Origin: JANJTY01 sp038257155
GTDB lineage: Bacteria; Pseudomonadota; Gammaproteobacteria; Xanthomonadales; Xanthomonadaceae
Reading direction: 5' to 3'
Assembly: GCA_038257155.1 (NCBI GenBank)
Contig: JBBSJP010000061.1
Coordinates: 1-24,089, forward strand
DNA: 24,089 nucleotides
Shown here: piece after piece, positions 14,852-21,945 of the stretch
Numbering within the stretch: the stretch's first letter is position 1
How the letters are laid out: the number at the start of each line of letters is the position of its first letter
Made by a program: the position numbers and the translations under genes
Notes under the pieces: model-generated
What the model saw: the letters and a program-made list of their open reading frames with translations, nothing else
Databases searched by the model: none
What the model was told of the DNA's origin: nothing

Positions 14852-17251
14852 TCAGAAGCGGTAGGTGAAGTCGACGCCGATGCGCCGCGGTTCCAGTACC
14901 GACTTGTAGTAGCTGCGCAGATCGAAGCCGTTGATGTCGCGAATGAAGGCCGGCGTCGCGCGCACGCCGGTTTCGGCGTACTTGTCGAACAGGTTGCGCA
15001 CGTAGAAGCGCAGCTCCCAGTTCTCGGCGAAATAGGTGAAGGCCGCGTTGTGGGTGCTGTAGCCACCCAGGATTTCCCCGTTGTTGCGCAGGCCGACACG
15101 CGTGTAGATATCGCTCTGCGCGTGGACGTTGTAATCGACCCCCCAGCCGTTGCCGCTCGCCGTGGCCTGGTAATAATTGAAGGCCAGGTTGGCCTGATGC
15201 TTGGGCGATCCCGGCAGGCGATCGCCCGAGAAGGCATCTTCACCGCCAACAATACCGACCGCATCACCGGTCAGTTCGGCGTCGGTATAGGAATAGCTGG
15301 CGTTCATGCGCAAGCCGTCGGTGATACGGAGCGCCGAAGACAGCTCGATACCACGGCTTTCCGCTTCGCCCGCGTTCACCGTGATCGGCAGGTTGCCATT
15401 GACCGTGGTGCCGCCGATCTGAATGTCCTTCCATTCGATGTAGTAGAGCGCACCGTTCAACACCAGGCGGCCATCCAGCCAGCTGCTCTTCAGGCCCAGT
15501 TCGTGGTTGAGGGTCTTGTCCGGCAGGATCAGGCGTTCGTTTGGCAAGGCGCAGACGTTCTGTCCGGGTGGCAGCGGATCCTGGCAGGCCGGGATCGCGT
15601 TCGAGCCACCGGTGCGGTAACCCTCACTGAGGGTGAAGTAACCCATCAGGTCCTCGTTGAAGCGGAAGCTGGTGTTGAACTTGAAGATGGTGTCGCTGTC
15701 GGACACCCGCACATTTTCAAGCGAAGGATTGATGTCGGTGGGACCATAATCGCCAAGCAGGGTGAACAGGAAGGGCAGGTCGAAGCCGACCGTGGAATCG
15801 TCCTCGAAGCGGAAGTGACGCGCACCGATGGTGGCGCTCCAGCGGTCGGTGAAGTCGTAACCCAGTTCGCCAAAGATCGCGGATTCCTGGAAATTGACGT
15901 CGGCGATGGAGAAGTACTCCAGTGCGTCCGGTCGATCAACGTCCCAGAACGCCGGCAGGCCGGGGACGAACTCCTTGCTGGTGCCGTACAGATCCGAGGT
16001 ATTGTGGAAGGCGCCGACGATCCAGTTGAGCGGGCCCTCGCTGTTCGAGACCAGGCGCAGTTCCTGGTTGAAGCGCTCGTCCTCGGTGTCCTCACGGGTG
16101 AAGGCGGCGAACGACGGAAAACCCTCGTAGCCGTATTCGAAGTTCAGCAGAAGGTCGGTCTGGTCGCGCTGACCGGCGTCGGTGTAGCGAGAGAATCCGG
16201 TGGCAGACGTGAGTGTCGCAAAGCCCAGATCGGCATTCAGTTCGATGCTGAACAGGCGGTTTTCACGGTCGTTCGGCTCGACGAAGCGCTGCGCCGAAAC
16301 GTAGCGGCCGGTGCCGAAGGACTGGCGGTGGTTGATGGTGCGGCCGCCGGCTTCCTGATCCTGGTGGTAGTAGTTCAGATCAAGGGTGATCTCATCGGTG
16401 AACTGGTAGCGGAAGCCCAGGCGCGCGCTGAACACGTCGGTGTAGTTGGCGTCTTCAACCGAACGCAGGTTGGCTGCGACATCGGCGGGATCGCTGAAGT
16501 CGGGCTGTGGATTCGAAACACCCGGCACGCGCACCACGTAGTCGTAGTCGATAAAGCCCGGGTCCTTGAAATGGCCCAGGCTGGCGCGGAACGCGCCGCG
16601 CTCGCCGACCGGCAGATTGGCGGTGAAGCGGACTTCGCTGCCAAGGTCACTGCTGTGGCTCATCACGTTGAGCCCGGCGCCGAACTCGAAAGACGTCTCG
16701 CCCAGTTCGGGGCGGACCGGCAGGTAGCGGATCGCGCCGCCCAGCGTGCCGGCACCGTACAGCGTGCCCTGCGGACCGAGCAGGGCCTCGACCCGGTCGA
16801 TGTCGAGCAGGCGGAAGTCCAGATACAAGGGGATATCGCCGATGTACTGCGCGACCACGCCGCCACCGGAGATGTTGCCATCGAAGCCGGCCAGGCTGGT
16901 GACGTTGAGACCACGCACCACCAGCAGATTCGTATCGCGCCCGCCCTGGTCGACCAGGAAAAGGCCCGGGACGGTCTTGACCAGATCGGACAGGTCCTTC
17001 AGGCCCTGCTGCTGGATGTCCTGACCGGTGACCGCGGTGATGTTGATCGGCACTTCCTGCACGCTTTCGCTGCGCCGGGTCGCGGTGACAGTCACCGCAT
17101 CAAGCCGGGTGGCGTCATCCTCGGTCTGGGTGGCCGCATCCCGATCTTGCGACAGGACCGGCATGGCCAGCGAGATGAGGAACACCTGGGTAGCGAGCGC
17201 GAGCGGACTGCGGCGCAGGCGCGGGCGACAGAAGCGGGGTGAAGAATTCAT
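14852..17251 (-). CDS. TonB-dependent outer membrane receptor
   Basis: A 799-residue outer membrane receptor. It has a signal peptide (about 1-34), a TonB box-like DAVTVTATRR (51-60), and a plug domain (about 64-175) with QEVPINITAVTGQDI, VRGLNV and VEALLGPQGTLYGAG. A 22-strand barrel region ends in RRIGVDFTYRF, with the C-terminal Phe of the outer membrane insertion signal. The N-terminus lacks an STN signalling domain, so it is probably a transporter rather than a sigma-regulator type. The plug and barrel look like the large Xanthomonadales/Sphingomonad-type receptors with unknown ligand. GGAG lies 6 nt before the ATG. It is the first gene of a pair with the TPR-sulfotransferase. Confidence 0.93.
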   Translation of the reverse strand: MNSSPRFCRPRLRRSPLALATQVFLISLAMPVLSQDRDAATQTEDDATRLDAVTVTATRRSESVQEVPINITAVTGQDIQQQGLKDLSDLVKTVPGLFLVDQGGRDTNLLVVRGLNVTSLAGFDGNISGGGVVAQYIGDIPLYLDFRLLDIDRVEALLGPQGTLYGAGTLGGAIRYLPVRPELGETSFEFGAGLNVMSHSSDLGSEVRFTANLPVGERGAFRASLGHFKDPGFIDYDYVVRVPGVSNPQPDFSDPADVAANLRSVEDANYTDVFSARLGFRYQFTDEITLDLNYYHQDQEAGGRTINHRQSFGTGRYVSAQRFVEPNDRENRLFSIELNADLGFATLTSATGFSRYTDAGQRDQTDLLLNFEYGYEGFPSFAAFTREDTEDERFNQELRLVSNSEGPLNWIVGAFHNTSDLYGTSKEFVPGLPAFWDVDRPDALEYFSIADVNFQESAIFGELGYDFTDRWSATIGARHFRFEDDSTVGFDLPFLFTLLGDYGPTDINPSLENVRVSDSDTIFKFNTSFRFNEDLMGYFTLSEGYRTGGSNAIPACQDPLPPGQNVCALPNERLILPDKTLNHELGLKSSWLDGRLVLNGALYYIEWKDIQIGGTTVNGNLPITVNAGEAESRGIELSSALRITDGLRMNASYSYTDAELTGDAVGIVGGEDAFSGDRLPGSPKHQANLAFNYYQATASGNGWGVDYNVHAQSDIYTRVGLRNNGEILGGYSTHNAAFTYFAENWELRFYVRNLFDKYAETGVRATPAFIRDINGFDLRSYYKSVLEPRRIGVDFTYRF

Positions 17252-17713
17252 GCGTTACTCCGGCGGGAAGAAGTTGGCGATCAAGTTGCCTGGCAAGCGA
17301 GTACATTTGCGCCCGCTGGTGCGGGAAAAGGCGTGGGGAGTGGCATGGGCGAATGGGCTGGCTGAGTGTTGTAGTGGCAGGCCGGTTTGCAACCTTGCGG
17401 TGCGGCCGGAAGCACACAAGACCCTGCTGCAGTGCCTGGCAGCCAGGCAGCGCGGCGGGCCTCCTGTCAATTCCTCCTTGGTGGTGCTGTCCGCCTCCCC
17501 CAAAGCGGCCGCACAGTTTGTCTCCCCAGCGAGGAAATAGCATTCCGCGCCAAGGCCGTCAATGAATCCTGCAGCGATCTCGCACGTATCCGGGGTCGTG
17601 CCACGTCACCGGTGACAAGCATCTGACCTGCAAGCCCGCACAATTGGGCAGAATGCGGAGATACGCGAAGGCATGGGCCCATTCGCACCTCCATTGATCA
17701 GTACGGAAACTGC
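17252..17713. promoter_or_regulatory. Divergent region between TonB receptor and ketoreductase genes
   Basis: 462 bp with no credible gene; the short frames here are not supported by start signals. It must hold promoters for the receptor (minus) and the ketoreductase (plus). On the minus strand a perfect TTGACA is visible in the complement of TGTCAA (17464-17469), but no matching -10 box is at the proper distance. A 12-bp perfect palindrome, GTCACCGGTGAC (17605-17616), about 100 nt before the ketoreductase start, could be an operator. A 7-bp stem TGCCTGG/CCAGGCA (17433-17449) lies in the receptor-side half. Confidence 0.4.
17605..17616. promoter_or_regulatory. 12-bp perfect palindrome, possible operator
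   Basis: GTCACCGGTGAC reads the same on both strands and lies about 98 nt upstream of the ketoreductase ATG. Such a dyad can bind a dimeric regulator, but short palindromes also arise by chance in GC-rich DNA. Confidence 0.25.
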
Positions 17714-18442
17714 ATGACGAATTCCAGACGAGCCCTTGTGACTGGCGGCAGCGGCGATCTTGGCAGCGCGATATGCCGCAACCTGGCGGCGAGCGGCCTG
17801 TTCGTTTACGTACACGCCAACAGCGGCAAGCAGCGCGCCGAGGCCTTGGTCGAGGAGCTGCGCAGCGCCGGTCACCAGGCAGAGGCCGTGGTTTTTGACG
17901 TGGCCGATGCCGACGCCAGCCGCGCGGCACTGGACACCCTGTTGCAGGCCGGGCCGATCCAGGTGCTGGTCAACAATGCCGGAATCCACGACGACGCAAC
18001 CATGGCGGGCATGAGCGCGACGCAATGGCATCGAGTGATCGATGTCAGCCTCAACGGCTTCTTTCATGTCACCCAGCCGCTACTGCTTCCGATGACGCGC
18101 ACGCGCTGGGGCCGCATCATCAGCGTTTCATCGGTTGCCGCCGTGATGGGTAACCGCGGACAGACCAATTACGCAGCCGCCAAGGCCGGCCTGCACGGCG
18201 CGGCAAGGTCACTGGCACGCGAGCTGGCCTCGCGCGGCATCACCGTCAACGTGGTCGCACCCGGCGTGATCCAGGGACGGATGGCCGAAGGGGCCTTTCC
18301 ACCCGAGCAAATCAAGGCCCTGGTGCCGGCCGGCCGCGCCGGGACGCCAGACGAGGTCGCGGCGCTGGTAGGATTTCTCGTGTCGGAGCCGGCTGCTTAC
18401 ATCAATGGCCAGGTCATCGGCATCAATGGCGGCATGGGGTAA
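17714..18442 (+). CDS. fabG: 3-ketoacyl-ACP reductase (FabG/ApeQ-like SDR)
   Basis: A 242-residue short-chain dehydrogenase of normal FabG length. It would reduce the 3-keto group with NADPH in each extension cycle. The catalytic tetrad is visible: N114, S140, Y153 and K157 (NYAAAKAG), with NNAG at 87-90 and a C-terminal GQVIGINGGMG typical of FabG. The cofactor loop reads TGGSGDLG (10-17), so D15 stands where FabG usually has the second glycine of TGxxxGxG. The gene stands alone on the plus strand, convergent with the ketosynthase operon; its aryl polyene role is inferred from that neighbourhood. It is not next to fabD, acpP or fabF, so it is unlikely to be the housekeeping fabG. Confidence 0.88.
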   Translation: MTNSRRALVTGGSGDLGSAICRNLAASGLFVYVHANSGKQRAEALVEELRSAGHQAEAVVFDVADADASRAALDTLLQAGPIQVLVNNAGIHDDATMAGMSATQWHRVIDVSLNGFFHVTQPLLLPMTRTRWGRIISVSSVAAVMGNRGQTNYAAAKAGLHGAARSLARELASRGITVNVVAPGVIQGRMAEGAFPPEQIKALVPAGRAGTPDEVAALVGFLVSEPAAYINGQVIGINGGMG

Positions 18443-18711
18443 GAGCCTCCAACCCGTTGCAACCATCACGCCATGGTTTTCTGCCGTGGCGGTTCAAAGG
18501 GGATGCTTGCTCAGTATTCGCGAGGGACTGCTCGTCGCAGTGACGTTCGCTGTCGGAAGCGGTATCGCTCTGGCCCAGCCGGTCAGTACCGAGCGGCTGG
18601 GGTCCTGCGCCGAGGAAGCCGAGATCTCCAGCACGTTCCGCAGCGGTCCAGTCGGGGTTCGCGGCCTTCGCCCGACGCGCTGGCAATGTAGCGCGGCGCC
18701 CGCTGACAGGC
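18443..18711. other. Convergent intergenic gap with hairpin
   Basis: 269 bp between the ends of the ketoreductase gene and the minus-strand halogenase-like gene. A stem CGCCATGG/CCGTGGCG with loop TTTTCTG (18469-18491, one G-T pair) lies 27 nt after the ketoreductase stop and could end its transcript, although no T-run follows. The remaining sequence has open frames on both strands but no start signal or recognisable protein. Confidence 0.4.
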
Positions 18712-20277
18712 TCAGGCGGCGCGTTCAAACAGGCTCGGCAAGGCTTCGCCTGAGGCAGAAGGCTCGACTAGTCCGGCGCGGAGCTGCAGGGCTTCAGCCA
18801 GGCGGCGCAGCAGATCGACGTTGTCGCGCAGGCGCTGGCGCACCTGCGATTCATCCAGCACGTCGTGCAAGCCGCGATTGAGTTCATAGAACCAGTCCAG
18901 GCCACCCTGGTCCAGCATCACCGCCGGATTGCCCGCCTCGCGTGCCGTGTGCCAGTCGCGGAACAGCAGCTGCATCTCCCGGTTCAGTTCCTGCGCCTGC
19001 TCCAGTGCGGGACGCGACTCGCCGAGCAGGGCCAGATCGGTGAGGCGGTTCTGGAAAACCAGCAGGCAGAGCACGCCCCAGTAGTAGGTGTAGTCCCACA
19101 GCACCTTGTTGGGCAGCACCTCGGCATTGCCGAACAACGGGTACTGGTCCTGATAAAGGCTCAAGGTGTTCTCGTAGAACGAAAAGAAGAACTGCTCGTA
19201 GAGTCGGGCATGCGGCGCCAGCGACCTGCCGGCCTGCTGCACCGCCACCAGTTCGACGATGTAGGTATTGGCGATGGCGATGAAATCACTGCCGGGAGAG
19301 TAGAACGGGTCAAGGAATACGCCGGCCTCACCGGTGAGCGCCCAGCGATCGCCGGAGAACACCTGCTTGCAACCGTAGGAAAAATTCCGGAAGAAGGCGA
19401 AATCCATCAAGCGATCGCGTTCGGCCTCGACCTTGTCCGCGATCAGCGGCTGGTAGCGGCGCAACCATTCCAGCGCGCGCTCGAAGTTGTTCATGGTTTC
19501 CAGGGGATGCATCGCGGCATCCGCCACAATGCCTACCGAGTGCGCCCCGGACGACAGCGGAATCAGCCACACCCAGTAGCCCGGCCCGACCATGTGGTTG
19601 GTCGAGCGCCAGCGCTCGGGCGGCTCACACTGGCCGCGCCAGTTGCTGTCATCGCACCAGTCGTCCAGCCCCAGCCGCGTATCGAGGCGGAACCACACCG
19701 CATTGGCCTGATGGGCATTCTCCTGCGCCAGGCCGAGGCGGCGTTTGATCAGGCCGGCGCGACCGGAGGCGTCCAGCAGCCAGGTGGCCTCGACCGAAGT
19801 CCGTTCACCGCCCTGCTCGAACTCGACCCGATGCACGGCATCACCGTCGGCAATGTTGAAATCGCGCACCACGGCAGCGTGACGGAAATCGACACCGCGG
19901 CGCAGCGCCTCTTCGCCGAGGAAGTTTTCGAAAATACCGCGGTCAATCTGGTAGGTCGGCACTGGCAACACGCGTCGCACTCCGAGTTCGGTCACGCCCT
20001 GCAGGTCGCGTCGCCCCTCGGAAAAAAAGAAGCGGAAACCGAACTTGCGGATGTGGGCCGAATCCATGTGCTCGACCAGACCAAGGGTATGGGCAAAGTA
20101 GTGCGCACCGATTTCTACGGTCGATTCGCCCACCTTGTGGGCCGCCAACGGCAGCGGATGCGGGCGGCGTTCCAGTACCAGGATGCGGAAATCGGAAAAC
20201 CGCTGGCGCAGCTGCAGGGCCAGGGTCAGGCCGGCGAGGCCGCCACCGAGAATCACCGCGTCGTAATGCTGGGTCAT
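18712..20277 (-). CDS. Second flavin-dependent halogenase-like oxidoreductase
   Basis: A 521-residue flavoprotein. Motifs are GGGLAG (11-16), KVGES (48-52), a lysine K78 in RKFGFRFFF at the place of the halogenase catalytic lysine, YWVWLIP with W235, W237, I239 and P240 matching WxWxIP, and GEAGVFLDPFYSPGSD (316-331) near the flavin. These place it in the tryptophan halogenase-like superfamily, in a group different from the 459-residue protein at 2816-4195. It may brominate or otherwise oxidise the aryl head. GAGG with a 9-nt spacer supports the ATG at 20277. It lies 97 nt behind the glycosyltransferase gene, with an AT-rich TTAAATTA stretch between that could be a separate promoter. Confidence 0.83.
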   Translation of the reverse strand: MTQHYDAVILGGGLAGLTLALQLRQRFSDFRILVLERRPHPLPLAAHKVGESTVEIGAHYFAHTLGLVEHMDSAHIRKFGFRFFFSEGRRDLQGVTELGVRRVLPVPTYQIDRGIFENFLGEEALRRGVDFRHAAVVRDFNIADGDAVHRVEFEQGGERTSVEATWLLDASGRAGLIKRRLGLAQENAHQANAVWFRLDTRLGLDDWCDDSNWRGQCEPPERWRSTNHMVGPGYWVWLIPLSSGAHSVGIVADAAMHPLETMNNFERALEWLRRYQPLIADKVEAERDRLMDFAFFRNFSYGCKQVFSGDRWALTGEAGVFLDPFYSPGSDFIAIANTYIVELVAVQQAGRSLAPHARLYEQFFFSFYENTLSLYQDQYPLFGNAEVLPNKVLWDYTYYWGVLCLLVFQNRLTDLALLGESRPALEQAQELNREMQLLFRDWHTAREAGNPAVMLDQGGLDWFYELNRGLHDVLDESQVRQRLRDNVDLLRRLAEALQLRAGLVEPSASGEALPSLFERAA

Positions 20278-20374
20278 GAACCACTACCTCAAGGACAAGG
20301 CAGTAATTTAACCCGAGCTGGCCAGTGCGGTCTCACTCGCTTGGCATCCCGGTCCGGGCGGCACCCCAACCCGT

Positions 20375-21160
20375 TCAGTCTGCCTCGGGGTTGAAGATCG
20401 TCGCCTTGCTGCGTCGCGCCTCGATGTAGCGCGGAATGACCCGGCCGTAGACCCAAACCCGGCCGACCACATGTGAAGTGATTCGATACAGGTCGGTTAG
20501 CGGACGAAAGTGGCTGCGGCGCAGCTTCTCCGACAGGCCGGGGCCCGAATAGCGCGATTCGATCGGCACCGCGACGCACCTCGTTCCGAGCTGGCGAGCC
20601 GCCTGTATCAGGACATCGGCCTCGAATACAAACCCTTCCGCGGGCACCGGCAATGCGCAGACCCCGATCGGGTAATAGCGCTGGCCGCTTTGGGTGTCTG
20701 CGATGCGGTAACCGGTGGCCCAGGCAATGCCCCAGTCGCCGAATTCATTGGCCAGGCGTCGATAGCCCGGCTGCTGGGCACGCTTCTTCAGTCGCGCGCC
20801 AACCACGATCCATTCCGGATGTGCTGCAGCGGCGGCGAGCAGTCGCGGGATGTCGTCGGCAGAGTGCTGGCCATCGCCGTCCATGGTGAGCACGCCGGTG
20901 TAGCCGCGCTCGCAGGCGAGGCGGAAACCATCGCGCAGGCACTCGCCCTTGCCGCGCCGCTCGGCGTGGCTGATGAGATGCACGGGCAGATCGGCAATGC
21001 ACTCGACGGTTGCGTCGCTTGAGCCGTCATCCACCAGGATCACATTGGGGCAATGACGCAGCGCACCCTCGACCACCTCGCGTATGCGCAGTTCCTCGTT
21101 GAGGGCCGGAATCAGGATGGCGACGCGCGTCGTATCGAGCGGACTCACGGCGGCCGACAT
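20375..21160 (-). CDS. GT2-family glycosyltransferase
   Basis: A 261-residue GT-A fold transferase of the DPM1-like GT2 group. Motifs are ILIPALNEE (15-23), VDDGSSDAT (43-51), and the metal-binding DGDGQH (94-99, D94 and D96). No membrane helices are obvious, so it is probably cytosolic or membrane-associated. In aryl polyene loci a GT2 enzyme is thought to help build the glycolipid end of the molecule; the sugar donor and acceptor cannot be told. The ATG at 21160 overlaps the chain-length factor stop as TGATG; a longer frame starting 18 codons upstream is less likely. Confidence 0.87.
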   Translation of the reverse strand: MSAAVSPLDTTRVAILIPALNEELRIREVVEGALRHCPNVILVDDGSSDATVECIADLPVHLISHAERRGKGECLRDGFRLACERGYTGVLTMDGDGQHSADDIPRLLAAAAAHPEWIVVGARLKKRAQQPGYRRLANEFGDWGIAWATGYRIADTQSGQRYYPIGVCALPVPAEGFVFEADVLIQAARQLGTRCVAVPIESRYSGPGLSEKLRRSHFRPLTDLYRITSHVVGRVWVYGRVIPRYIEARRSKATIFNPEAD

Positions 21161-21945
21161 CACGCGACGCGCTCCAGGCGCAGGTGCTGGTGTGGGCCGG
21201 AGCGCAACAGACAAACTGACTGCGTCGGGTCAGCGAGCAGCGCAAACAGGGGCAGCATTGGCGCCATGGCGTTTGCGGCCATCAGCTTGCCCAGGCGGCC
21301 GGCCTCGCAGGGCGCATCGCCATTCTCCAGCGTGACGTCAATACTGATCGCGCCGGCGCGCAGGGTGCGGCTCAGCACGAGGGCACCACCCAGCAGTCCC
21401 TCGCTGCGACTCACTGCCGCCAGGGGACCAGGTGACCCGGCGTCATACCCGACCAGCAGCACGCGTGACTCGTCGACCACCAGCTGCGCAACCGCTTCGA
21501 TCAGGCCCTGCGCGAAGCTGGCGTCGTAGGCCGAGATTGCCGTGGCCGGCGCCATGCACCCAGTGCCGATGGTCCAGTAACCGGCCGCCGCGTTGTGCAC
21601 TGAGTTGTGGAACTTGGTCGGCGAGATCTCGCGTGGATCGCCAGCCAGGGTGGCGCACATGTGCTCGGTGATGGCGAGCTCGCCATGAGTCGAGGCGAAC
21701 ACGCTTGAAAGCACCCGGGGATCACATCCGGCCGCGCTGCAGGCCACCTGCGCCACCTCGATCGCCAGCGCCACGGTATCCGGGGCGCGACGTCGCTCGT
21801 TGGGTGGCAACAGGTCAGGTGCCGGTCGGCGCGCGGCGCCATCCGGCAACAGGCCGTCCAGTTGGTACGCCTTGGCAGCCTCCCAGTTCGGCAGGCCGCT
21901 GGCCCAGAAGCCGATGCCTTCGATGACGATGCGATGCGTTCTCAT
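21160..21945 (-). CDS. Beta-ketoacyl synthase-like chain-length factor (ApeC-like)
   Basis: A 261-residue protein with only the N-terminal half of a ketosynthase fold (ketosynthase-2 type domain). Typical family stretches are FHNSVHNAAAGYW (112-124) and, just after, TGCMAPATAIS. It lacks the two histidines of a full ketosynthase. In known aryl polyene systems ApeC pairs with ApeO as a KS-CLF heterodimer, and here the gene is coupled to a full ketosynthase by ATGA (start 21945, previous stop 21944-21942). C130 sits at about the place of the ketosynthase nucleophile. The start follows from this overlap; an upstream extension is unlikely. Confidence 0.85.
   Translation of the reverse strand: MRTHRIVIEGIGFWASGLPNWEAAKAYQLDGLLPDGAARRPAPDLLPPNERRRAPDTVALAIEVAQVACSAAGCDPRVLSSVFASTHGELAITEHMCATLAGDPREISPTKFHNSVHNAAAGYWTIGTGCMAPATAISAYDASFAQGLIEAVAQLVVDESRVLLVGYDAGSPGPLAAVSRSEGLLGGALVLSRTLRAGAISIDVTLENGDAPCEAGRLGKLMAANAMAPMLPLFALLADPTQSVCLLRSGPHQHLRLERVA

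Noticed and set aside
14723..17242. 839-codon open frame on the plus strand
   Set aside because: It lies antisense to the TonB-dependent receptor, whose signal peptide, TonB box and C-terminal Phe are clear. Its translation matches no family; long shadow frames are usual in GC-rich DNA.
18405..18881. Plus-strand frame with a hydrophobic, signal-like stretch (REGLLVAVTFAVGSG)
   Set aside because: It starts inside the ketoreductase gene, runs antisense into the halogenase-like gene and becomes low-complexity; no ribosome-binding site is seen.
18865..20394. 509-codon open frame on the plus strand
   Set aside because: Antisense to the second halogenase-like gene, which has FAD and WxWxIP motifs.
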